Under the pieces are notes generated by a model, which was not told the DNA's origin, made no database searches, and was given only the letters and a program-made list of their open reading frames with translations. A stretch of DNA of 64,000 bases from Micromonospora arida (GTDB lineage: Bacteria; Actinomycetota; Actinomycetes; Mycobacteriales; Micromonosporaceae), in contig NZ_QGSY01000175.1 of the NCBI RefSeq assembly GCF_003857035.1, forward strand, positions 39,142 through 103,141, given 5' to 3'. Made by a program: the position numbers and the translations under genes. This document shows positions 23,890 through 31,651 of the stretch, in pieces (within the stretch, counting starts at the first letter, position 1; every line of letters starts with the position of its first letter).

Positions 23890-26060
23890 CGATGAGCTGG
23901 CTGCGACCGCGTCGCCGGGTGCCGATCATGCTCCAGATGAGCGCCACCGAATGCGGTGCCGCGTGCCTCGCCATGGTCTTCAGCTCCTACCGGCGGTGGA
24001 CCTCTGTCGCCGAGTGCCGGGAGCAGTTGGGCATCGGCCGCGACGGGGCCACGGCGTTGCAGATGACCCAACTCGCCCGCCGGACGGGGATGCGGGCCCG
24101 AGGTGTCAGCGTCGACCTCGACGGACTGCCGCAGTTGCGGTTGCCGGCGATCGTGCACTGGAACTTCCGGCACTATCTGGTGCTGGAGCGGTGGGACCGA
24201 CGCGGCGCCGTCGTCGTCGACCCGGGGATGGGCCGGCGGCGGATGAGCCGCGAGGAGTTCGGCGAGGGATTCACCGGCATCGCCATCGAGCTCACCCCGG
24301 GCGAGGAGTTCGAACGACGCCCCAGCCCGGGACGGCTGGCCTCGCTGCGGTTCGCCCGCAGCATGCTGACCTTCTCCCGTCCGTTGCTCGGCCTGGTCCT
24401 GGTCGTCTCGCTGCTGCTCCAGCTGGCGGTGCTGCTGCCCGCACTGATCACCAAGTTCGCGGTCGACACGGTGATCGGAAAGGGGCAGGTCGACGCCCTG
24501 ACCGTCCTCGGCCTCGGCATGCTCCTGCTGTTGGCCACCCAGGGGGTGGGCACCTACGCCCGAGGTGCAGCTCTCAACGTGTTGCACGCGCGCATGGACG
24601 ACACCATGATGCGGCGCTTCTTCGACCATCTGCTCGCCCTGCCGTACTCCTACTTCCAACTGCGCAGCAGCGGCGACCTGCTGATGCGGATGTCCAGCAA
24701 CACCGTCATCCGCGACCTGGTCACCAGCCAGACGATGTCGCTCGTCCTCGACGGCCTGTTCGTCGTCGTCTACATCGGCATGCTCCTGGCGTTCACACCG
24801 CTCTACGCCTGGCTGGTGCTGGGCCTGGGTCTGCTGCAACTCGGCGCGATCGTGGCGACGTACCGGGCCATGCGGGAGCGTACGCACCGGGACATCGCCG
24901 CCCAGGCCGAGGAGCAGAACTACGCGGTCGAGGTGCTGGCCGGCGCCGAGACGGTGAAGGCGATGGGCGCCGAGCAGCAGGTCCTCGGCCGCTGGTCCGG
25001 GCTGTTCCAGACCCGGCAGTTCGCCTCGCTGCACCGCCGTCAGCTGGAGACCGGGTTGGAGGCGACGCTCGGGGTGTTCCGAATGGGGTCGCCGCTGCTC
25101 CTGCTGTGGGTCGGCGCGCACCAGGTCGTCGCCGGTGCGATGTCACTCGGCACCATGCTGGCGCTCAACGCCCTCGCCGCAGCCGTGCTCACCCCGCTGA
25201 TGGGGCTGGTCAACACGGCCCGTCAACTACAGACAGTCGGCACCCACCTGGAACGGATCCGGGACGTGATGGACGAGGCCGCCGAGCAGGACCGGTCCAC
25301 GTCCCAGCCACCGGGCCGCATCTCCGGGCAGGTGACGCTGACCGGGGTCGGCATGCGTTACAGCGCCAACGCCGCCTGGGCCGTACGCGGCGTCGACCTG
25401 ACCATCCCGCCCGGCGCGAAGGTGGCGCTTGTCGGGCGGACCGGATCGGGCAAGACGACGCTCGCCAAGACCATCATCGGGCTGTACGTGCCCAGTGAGG
25501 GCGAGGTCCGATTCGACGGGCGTCTGCTCCAGGACCTCGACTTCCGCGAGTTGCGCCGCTGGTGTGGCATGGTCACCCAGGAGCCTGCCCTGTTCGCCGG
25601 GTCCGTCCGCGACAACATCTCCCTCGGGCATCCGTCGGCGACCTACGACGAGGTCGTCCTCGCCGCCGAGCGCGCGCAGATCCACGACGAGATCATGGCG
25701 ATGCCGATGGCGTACGAGACCCGACTCACCGAGGGCGGCGGAGGGCTCTCCGGCGGCCAGCGGCAACGGCTGGCCCTCGCCCGCGCCCTCGTGCACAACC
25801 CGCCGCTGCTGCTGCTCGACGAGGCGACCAGCCACCTGGACGTGGTCACCGAGCGTCGCGTGGACGAGGTCCTCTCGGCGCTGTCGTGCACCAGGATCGT
25901 CATCGCGCACCGGTTGAGCACGGTGCTCAACGCGGACCTGATCGGTGTGATGGAGGAGGGTTCCCTGGTGGAGCAGGGCACGCACGACGAGCTGATCGCG
26001 CACGGGCGCTACTACGAGGCGCTGATCCGCGACCAGCTCCAGACGGCCCGGCCGCTGTAG
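23886..26060 (+). CDS. lanT: Peptidase-containing ABC exporter LanT
   Basis: A 724-residue PCAT that removes double-glycine leaders and exports the peptide. The N-terminal C39 peptidase has catalytic Cys23 (SATECGAACLAMVF), His in HWNFRHYLVLE and Asp in VVVDPGMG. Six membrane helices follow (about 165-440), with YSYFQLRSSGDLLMRM after helix 2. The nucleotide-binding domain has Walker A GRTGSGKTTLAK, signature LSGGQRQRLALARAL, Walker B LLLLDEATSHLD and H-loop IAHRLSTV. It overlaps the preceding gene by ATGA and ends the cluster operon 6 bp before a convergent regulator gene. One transporter must serve both precursors, with GG and GA cleavage sites. Confidence 0.93.
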   Translation: MTMSWLRPRRRVPIMLQMSATECGAACLAMVFSSYRRWTSVAECREQLGIGRDGATALQMTQLARRTGMRARGVSVDLDGLPQLRLPAIVHWNFRHYLVLERWDRRGAVVVDPGMGRRRMSREEFGEGFTGIAIELTPGEEFERRPSPGRLASLRFARSMLTFSRPLLGLVLVVSLLLQLAVLLPALITKFAVDTVIGKGQVDALTVLGLGMLLLLATQGVGTYARGAALNVLHARMDDTMMRRFFDHLLALPYSYFQLRSSGDLLMRMSSNTVIRDLVTSQTMSLVLDGLFVVVYIGMLLAFTPLYAWLVLGLGLLQLGAIVATYRAMRERTHRDIAAQAEEQNYAVEVLAGAETVKAMGAEQQVLGRWSGLFQTRQFASLHRRQLETGLEATLGVFRMGSPLLLLWVGAHQVVAGAMSLGTMLALNALAAAVLTPLMGLVNTARQLQTVGTHLERIRDVMDEAAEQDRSTSQPPGRISGQVTLTGVGMRYSANAAWAVRGVDLTIPPGAKVALVGRTGSGKTTLAKTIIGLYVPSEGEVRFDGRLLQDLDFRELRRWCGMVTQEPALFAGSVRDNISLGHPSATYDEVVLAAERAQIHDEIMAMPMAYETRLTEGGGGLSGGQRQRLALARALVHNPPLLLLDEATSHLDVVTERRVDEVLSALSCTRIVIAHRLSTVLNADLIGVMEEGSLVEQGTHDELIAHGRYYEALIRDQLQTARPL

Positions 26061-26066
26061 CCGGGT

Positions 26067-28904
26067 CTATCCGGCCGGGGTCACCGGGCCGGAGTGGCCG
26101 GGCGCGACGCGTGCCAGCAGCTGTCGCACCACGTCCGCGGCGGGGTCGCCCAGGTCGTCGTAGATCCGGATGGCCCGCTGCCATGCCTCGGCGGCGGCCG
26201 GAGGGTCCGCCATCGCCTCGCGCGCCTCGCCGAGCCGGACGAGGGTCAGCCCTTCGTGGTACCGGTTGGCCGATTCCTGGAAGCGTTGGACGGACTGCTC
26301 GTAACAGGCCGCCGCCCTGGCCGGGTCACCGAGCCGGTGGTACGCGAAGCCCAGACTGTCCAACGTCGCGGCCTGCCCGACGCGATCGTCGATCGCCTCC
26401 TGTTGGGCCAGCGCCTCGGCGCAGTCGACGACGGCCTGGTGGTAGTCGCCGGTCAGGGCGTGCAGGTAACCCTTGACGTTCAGCGCGCGCGCCTCGGCGT
26501 ACCGGTTGCCGATGAGCTGCGAGACCCGCAGCGCCTCGGCACTGTGCTTGAGCGCCTCGTCCAGCCGGCCGTACTGGGTGCAGTGCTCGGTGTACTGGCG
26601 CAGGATCAGCGCCAGGCTGTCCAGGTCCTCAAGCTGTTCGTACAGTTCGAGCGCCCGCTGCACGTGGTGCTCGGCCGCGTGCTGGTCGCCGAGCCGCATG
26701 AGCGCGCGGGCGAGCATCCGGCTGGCCTGCGCCTGCGCCCGGACGTCGCCGATCCGCTGCGCCGCCGCGAGCGCTGCCTGCTGGGCCGCGAGCTGCTCCT
26801 GGAACATGCCCCGAGGCGCGAGGTACGCGGCCAGGGCCCAGGCGAGCTGGCAGGCGTACCGCTCGAAGCCGGTTTCCGCGGCCTGACGCAGCACCCGCAG
26901 CAGGACGGGGTGCTCGGCGTGGAACCAGGCCGCCGCGACGACCCGGTCGGGCATCGGCACGTGCACGTTCGCCGGCATCGGTGGTTCCAGCTCGATGGCT
27001 GCCCAGGTCGGCTGGAGCAACACCGCGCCGGGGTGCGCGCTGTGCAGGTAGTGGTCGTACATCCGGCGCGCGGCGGCCCGGCGCTCGTCGGCCAGGTCTG
27101 ATGCCTGGGCCAGTTCGGCCGCGTACGACCGGAGCAGGTCGTGCAGGGCGTACCGCTCGGGCAGGTGCTCGGTCAGCAGGTGCAGCCTGGTCAGCTCCTT
27201 CAGCAGCGGGGTGACGGTTGCCCGGGGACGGCCGAGCAGCGCGGCGGCGGCGTCTCCGGTCAGGTCGGGGCCCGGGTGCAGGCCCAACAGACGCAGCAGG
27301 CGGGCCGCCTCGGTGCTCAGCGCCCGGTACGACCAGGAGAAGATCCGGCGGACGTCCCCGTCGGCCAGTTGCTCCAACCGGGACTCGGACGGGCGCAGTT
27401 GGGCCGCGACGGCGTCGATCGGGAAGGTGGGCCGGGCGGTCAGCCGGGCCGCCACGATGGACAGGGCGAGCGGGAGGCGACCGGTGGACTCGATCACCTC
27501 GCTGGTCGCCGCCGCTTCCGCGATCACCCGGTCGTCACCCAGCCGGCTGCGGAGCAGCCTCGTCGACTCGGCGGCCGTCAGCACCTCAAGCGTCAACGGT
27601 CGGGCGCCCTCGGCCACGGTGAGGCTGCTGAGCTGGTCGCGGCTGGTCACCAGGACCGCGCACTGGCCGACGCCGGGCAGCAGCGGTCGTACCTGGTCGG
27701 CGTCGCGCGAGTTGTCGAGGACGACGAGCATCCGACGCGAGGCCAGCAGGCTGCGGTACAGCCCGGCCCGAGCGTCGACGCTGCTGGGGATGCGGCCGAC
27801 CGGTACGCCGAGCGCCTCGAGGAAGTCGACCAGGGCATCGGCGGGGGACACCGCATCCGCGTCGTCGTAGCCGCGGAGGTTGACGTACAACTGGCCGTCG
27901 GGAAAGCGGTCGGCGGCCCGATGGGCCCAGTGCAGCGCGAGCGTCGTCTTGCCCACGCCGGCCATGCCGCTGATGGTGACGATGTCCACCGTGGCGGGTC
28001 GTTCGGGTCGGGCGCCGAGGGTCGCGTCGAGGAGGTCGAGTTCGGCGCTGCGCCCGACGAAACCGGGCAGGGCCAGTGGCAGTTGCTGAGGGCGGCCCGG
28101 TGCAGCGCCGGCCGACGCGTCGTCCGCGGGCCTGGTCGTCGCGCCCTGCTGGCCGAGGCGGTGGTGCAGGATGTCGTCGTGCAACCGGGTCAGCTCGGGG
28201 CCGGGGTCCATCCCGGTCTCCTCGGCCAGCGCGCGTCTGGCCTGCTGGAACGCTGCCATAGCTCCGGCGATGTCGCCGATCTGGTAGAGGCCGGTCATGA
28301 GTTGGGCCCAGGCCCGTTGCCGCAGTGGGTGACGGTCGAGCAGTGCCCGCAACCGGGGGATCACCTGGGCCGCCTCGCCAAGTGCGAGCCGCGCCGCGGC
28401 GTGGTCCTCCTCGGTCAGCAGCCGCCGCTCGGTGATCCGCGCGACCCGGCCGCTGAGGAGCCGGGGCAGCGGCAGCCCCGCGAAGGCGGGCCCCCGCCAC
28501 ATGCCGAGCGCGAGGGACAGCTCCGGCTGCGCCGCCGCCGGGTCGCCGGCGGCCAGCGCTGCCCGTCCGCGCGCCGCCGCCGCGTCGAACCGGTCCACGT
28601 CCCGTTCGTCCGGCTCGACGCGAAGCAGGTAGCCGCCCGGTGTGGTGAGGATCCGACGGCGCTCGCCCGCGGTGCAGTCGAGTGCCTGGCGCAGCCCTCG
28701 AAGGTAGGTGCGCAGGTTCGCGGCGGCCGAGGCGGGGGGCTGGTCGCCCCACACCATCGTCATCAGCTCCTTGGCGGAGATCGCCTCACCGGGGCGTAGC
28801 AGCAGAGCGGCCAGCACCAGCTGTTGTTTCGTCGACCCGAGGGCGACCGGTCGGCCGTCCCGTGACACTGTCAGCGGCCCGAGCAGGTCGAAGTGGAGGG
28901 GCAT
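26067..28904 (-). CDS. AfsR-type regulator: SARP + NB-ARC + TPR
   Basis: A 945-residue large SARP. The domains are an OmpR-type winged helix (FDLLGPLTVSRDGRPVALGS, residues 1-95), a BTAD (100-250, ending EETGMDPGPELTRLHDDIL), an NB-ARC ATPase (about 290-560; P-loop SGMAGVGKTTLALHW, Walker B-like RRMLVVLDN, GxP motif GRLPLALSI) and about seven TPRs (700-930; e.g. GDPARAAACYEQSVQRFQES). The frame continues 585 nt upstream, but that part lies under the TetR gene; ATG 28904 follows GAGG at good distance. It is convergent with the lanthipeptide operon and may add a second, ATP-responsive layer of control. A perfect palindrome lies in its promoter. Confidence 0.88.
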   Translation of the reverse strand: MPLHFDLLGPLTVSRDGRPVALGSTKQQLVLAALLLRPGEAISAKELMTMVWGDQPPASAAANLRTYLRGLRQALDCTAGERRRILTTPGGYLLRVEPDERDVDRFDAAAARGRAALAAGDPAAAQPELSLALGMWRGPAFAGLPLPRLLSGRVARITERRLLTEEDHAAARLALGEAAQVIPRLRALLDRHPLRQRAWAQLMTGLYQIGDIAGAMAAFQQARRALAEETGMDPGPELTRLHDDILHHRLGQQGATTRPADDASAGAAPGRPQQLPLALPGFVGRSAELDLLDATLGARPERPATVDIVTISGMAGVGKTTLALHWAHRAADRFPDGQLYVNLRGYDDADAVSPADALVDFLEALGVPVGRIPSSVDARAGLYRSLLASRRMLVVLDNSRDADQVRPLLPGVGQCAVLVTSRDQLSSLTVAEGARPLTLEVLTAAESTRLLRSRLGDDRVIAEAAATSEVIESTGRLPLALSIVAARLTARPTFPIDAVAAQLRPSESRLEQLADGDVRRIFSWSYRALSTEAARLLRLLGLHPGPDLTGDAAAALLGRPRATVTPLLKELTRLHLLTEHLPERYALHDLLRSYAAELAQASDLADERRAAARRMYDHYLHSAHPGAVLLQPTWAAIELEPPMPANVHVPMPDRVVAAAWFHAEHPVLLRVLRQAAETGFERYACQLAWALAAYLAPRGMFQEQLAAQQAALAAAQRIGDVRAQAQASRMLARALMRLGDQHAAEHHVQRALELYEQLEDLDSLALILRQYTEHCTQYGRLDEALKHSAEALRVSQLIGNRYAEARALNVKGYLHALTGDYHQAVVDCAEALAQQEAIDDRVGQAATLDSLGFAYHRLGDPARAAACYEQSVQRFQESANRYHEGLTLVRLGEAREAMADPPAAAEAWQRAIRIYDDLGDPAADVVRQLLARVAPGHSGPVTPAG

Positions 28905-28982
28905 CCTCACCTCAGGTTGCGGTGCCGGCCGGGCGAGAGTGGCGATCGTATGAGCATCGATCAATGACGTTAGCACCGATTG

Positions 28983-28999
28983 AACATGATCTTCATGTT
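28983..28999. promoter_or_regulatory. Palindromic operator candidate upstream of the AfsR-type gene
   Basis: AACATGA-TCT-TCATGTT, a perfect 7-bp inverted repeat in an AT-rich island 79 bp upstream of the leftward start at 28904. The TetR gene at 29066 also ends just beyond it. The binding protein is unknown. Confidence 0.5.
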
Positions 29000-29065
29000 T
29001 GGTCGGGCGGAGCCCGCGGAGCCCGGTCGCTCCGTGGCATGCGCGGTGGCCGGACCGGTTGCGGG

Positions 29066-29674
29066 TCAGCGCAGTCCGCGGATGAGGTTGTCGACCAGGG
29101 TGCGGGCGAAGTCCTCGGTGAGCGGCAGGTCGGCGATGAGAAGCCGGTGGTAGCAGGCGCCCCAGAGTTGGTCGACGACGGATTCGGGGTCGATGTCGGC
29201 GCGTAGCTGCCCCCGGGTCATGGCCCTGGTGAGGGTTTCGACGGCGAGGGCCCGGCGGGGGGCGGAGTAGCGCTCGCGGTAGGCGGCGGCCAGTTCCGGG
29301 TCGGTCTGCGCCTGCCCGATGAGTTGGCTGATGACGCGCCCGGCGGTGGTGTCCCGCACCAGGTGGACGAAGGCGACGAGCTGGTTGGTCAGGTCGGCGA
29401 CGATGTCGGCGGTGTCGGTGAAGGCCAGGGTGGGCGCGACGACGGTGAAGTAGCCGTCCAGGGCGAGCGCTCCCTTGGAGGGCCACCACTTGTAGATGGT
29501 CATCCGGCTGGCTCCGGCGTGGGCCGCGACCTTCTCGATGGTGAAGCCGGCCATGCCCTCGGCCAGCAGGAGTTCACCGGCGGCCGTGAGGATTTCCGCG
29601 CGTACCTGATCGGCCGGCCGGCGGCCGCGACCACGGCGCGCTGGCGTCTGGGCATCCGGCGTGAGCTCGGCCAC
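29066..29674 (-). CDS. TetR-family transcriptional regulator
   Basis: A 202-residue TetR repressor. The N-terminal helix-turn-helix is clear (ILTAAGELLLAEGMAGFTIE, then KVAAHAGASRMTIYKWWPSK), and the rest forms the ligand-binding helical domain of the common TetR_C type (QLRADIDPESVVDQLWGACY). It is divergent from an aldo/keto reductase gene with 116 bp between them. That gap contains two copies of a 14-bp direct repeat, so it most likely represses the reductase and itself. Confidence 0.9.
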   Translation of the reverse strand: MAELTPDAQTPARRGRGRRPADQVRAEILTAAGELLLAEGMAGFTIEKVAAHAGASRMTIYKWWPSKGALALDGYFTVVAPTLAFTDTADIVADLTNQLVAFVHLVRDTTAGRVISQLIGQAQTDPELAAAYRERYSAPRRALAVETLTRAMTRGQLRADIDPESVVDQLWGACYHRLLIADLPLTEDFARTLVDNLIRGLR

Positions 29675-29684
29675 TGGTCCTCCT

Positions 29685-29736
29685 GGTTATATGGACACGC
29701 TGTCTACTTGCTGGTTATATGGACACAGCGTACACA
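29685..29736. promoter_or_regulatory. Duplicated TetR operator candidate
   Basis: GGTTATATGGACAC occurs at 29685-29698 and again at 29713-29726, 28 bp apart. The downstream flanks are GCTGTC and AGCGTAC, so the first copy includes the inverted repeat GACA-CGC-TGTC. It begins 11 bp upstream of the tetR start and precedes the reductase start by about 55 bp. Confidence 0.6.
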
Positions 29737-29790
29737 GCGGTGCCCGGACGCCACGAGGCACCGCGACGACGACCGAAGGAGACGAGGGAC

Positions 29791-30801
29791 ATGACGGGTC
29801 TACGACGGCGACGGTTGGGTGCCTCCGGGCCGGAGGTGTCGATCATCGGGCTCGGCGCGATGGGCATGTCCGACCTGTACGGGCCGGCCGACGAGGCGGA
29901 GAGCGTCGCGACGCTGCACGCGGCGATCGACGCTGGTGTGAACCTGATCGACACCGCGGACTTCTACGGGTCGGGTCACAACGAGATGCTGATCGGCCGT
30001 GTGCTGCGGGAGCGTCGCCGGGACGAGGTGGTGCTCAGCGTGAAGTTCGGCGCGCGCCGGACACCCGACGGCGGCTTCCAGGCGGCACCGTACGACGTGT
30101 CGGCGGCGGCGGTGAAGGACCGGCTGGCGTACTCGCTGCGACGGTTGGGTACCGATTACATCGACATCTACCGGCCGTCGCGGCTGAACCCGCAGGTGCC
30201 GGTCGAGGAGACCGTGGGCGCGCTGCTGGAGATGCAGCAGGCCGGCTACATCCGGCACATCGGGCTCTCCGAGGTGGGGGCGGACAGCATCCGCAGGGCC
30301 GCGGCGGTGGCGCCGATCAGCGACGTCCAGATCGAGTACTCGCTGCTCTCCCGGGGCCCGGAGGCCACCATTCTGCCGGCGCTGCGGGAGCTGGGCATCG
30401 GGTTGACCGCCTACGGGGTGCTGTCCCGAGGTCTGCTCAGCGGCCACTGGTCGGCGGACCGTGCGCTGACCGGCACGGACTTCCGGGCCAACAGCCCACG
30501 GTTCCAGGGCGAGCACCTGGCCGCCAACCTGCGCCTGGTGGACGCGCTCGGCCGGGTCGCGCAGCGGCTGGGTGCGACCACGAGCCAGGTGGCGATCGCC
30601 TGGGTGGCCGCACAGGGCGAACGGATCGTGCCGTTGGTCGGGGCGCGGCGGCGGGACCGGCTGACCGAGTCGTTGGCCGCGGTCGACCTGGTGCTCGACC
30701 AGGACGCCCTGGACGAGATCGAGCGTGCCGTGCCGGCTGGCGCCGCCTCCGGCCAGCGGTACGCGACCGCCATGATGGCGCTGCTCGACAGCGAGAAGTG
30801 A
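29791..30801 (+). CDS. Aldo/keto reductase (AKR13-like)
   Basis: A 336-residue NADPH-dependent aldo/keto reductase. ATG 29791 has GAAGGAGACGAGGG upstream. Of the catalytic tetrad, Asp and Tyr are in LIDTADFYGSGHNE and Lys in LSVKFGARR; the usual His position reads DIYRPSRLNPQ, so His is replaced by Ser or Arg as in one subgroup of these enzymes. The cofactor site is seen in VPLVGARRRDRL. The TetR gene and its operator repeats are upstream. It is probably induced by a toxic aldehyde or natural product; the substrate is unknown. Confidence 0.87.
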   Translation: MTGLRRRRLGASGPEVSIIGLGAMGMSDLYGPADEAESVATLHAAIDAGVNLIDTADFYGSGHNEMLIGRVLRERRRDEVVLSVKFGARRTPDGGFQAAPYDVSAAAVKDRLAYSLRRLGTDYIDIYRPSRLNPQVPVEETVGALLEMQQAGYIRHIGLSEVGADSIRRAAAVAPISDVQIEYSLLSRGPEATILPALRELGIGLTAYGVLSRGLLSGHWSADRALTGTDFRANSPRFQGEHLAANLRLVDALGRVAQRLGATTSQVAIAWVAAQGERIVPLVGARRRDRLTESLAAVDLVLDQDALDEIERAVPAGAASGQRYATAMMALLDSEK

Positions 30802-30816
30802 CAGCGGCGGGCGGCC

Positions 30817-31644
30817 TCAGGAAGCTGCTCGCCAGACCCAGTTGCGGCGTTCGTAGAGCGGCACCAGCCCGGCCCGACGCATGTTGTTCAGCGACGGGTT
30901 CTGCTGGCCGGGCGCGGGCTTGCCGGTCTCGGCGAACAGCCACCGGCATCCCGCCTCGGCCGCGGCTCGGGCGCGGGCGGCGATCAGCGCCGACTGCGCC
31001 CCGAGGCCGCGGTGACCGGAGGCCGTCGCGGCGGCGTTGAGCGATGCGGCCTCGCCGTGCAGGAACAGGTTGCCGCCCGCGACCAGTTCGCCGTCGTCCC
31101 AGGCCGCACAGGGTCGCCACGCCGGCTGGCCGACCGTCGCGGCCAGCATGTCGGTGAGCCCGCCGGTCGGCATGCCGAACCCGGTGAGCAGCACGTCGGC
31201 CCAGCGCCGCGCCTCGGCGGCCGGCACCGGGGCGACGCGCAGACGGGTCTGCGTCGCGGCGACGTCGCCGGGTCGGGCGGCGAGCTTGACCCAGGTGCTT
31301 CCCGGCTCAAGCCCGCGCGCTGCGGCGACCTCGTCGAAGCCCGCCGGCAGCACCGACGGAACGAGCTGGAGGACAGCCTGGTCGACGCCCTGCTCCCGGT
31401 AGAAGTCGAGGACGCGGTCCAGGGTCTGCACTGTGAACGGCTCGGTGGTGCCGAAGCCGAGGGCCTTGTTCCAGTACCCGCCGGAGGGATCGTTGCGCAT
31501 GGCGAGGGCGACACCGCCGCCGATGCGGGTGGTGGCGATCCCGAGTTCGGTGTACGTGGGCCCGGGCGCCTGCGACTCGTAGGAGTGCATGAATTCGCAC
31601 TCCACGGCTTCGGCGAGCGGCGTCAGGTCGGCTGGCGCGGTCAT
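30817..31644 (-). CDS. GNAT-family N-acetyltransferase
   Basis: A 275-residue protein. The C-terminal half is a GNAT domain with the acetyl-CoA loop in SGHRGLGAQSALIAARARAA (Q/RxxGxG/A variant HRGLGA) and a following strand CRWLFAETG. The N-terminal half is a degenerate GNAT-like module (TTRIGGGVALAMRNDPSGGY), so it may be a tandem GNAT. ATG 31644 was chosen, as the frame upstream belongs to the regulator gene. It lies 7 bp downstream of the LAL regulator gene and is likely cotranscribed. The substrate is unknown. Confidence 0.8.
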   Translation of the reverse strand: MTAPADLTPLAEAVECEFMHSYESQAPGPTYTELGIATTRIGGGVALAMRNDPSGGYWNKALGFGTTEPFTVQTLDRVLDFYREQGVDQAVLQLVPSVLPAGFDEVAAARGLEPGSTWVKLAARPGDVAATQTRLRVAPVPAAEARRWADVLLTGFGMPTGGLTDMLAATVGQPAWRPCAAWDDGELVAGGNLFLHGEAASLNAAATASGHRGLGAQSALIAARARAAAEAGCRWLFAETGKPAPGQQNPSLNNMRRAGLVPLYERRNWVWRAAS

Positions 31645-31651
31645 CGGTTGA

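Noticed and set aside
26067..29489. Longer 1140-residue version of the AfsR-type regulator
   Set aside because: The extra N-terminal part is antisense-like, Arg/His/Pro-rich and lies in the tetR coding region; the OmpR-type domain begins at ATG 28904.
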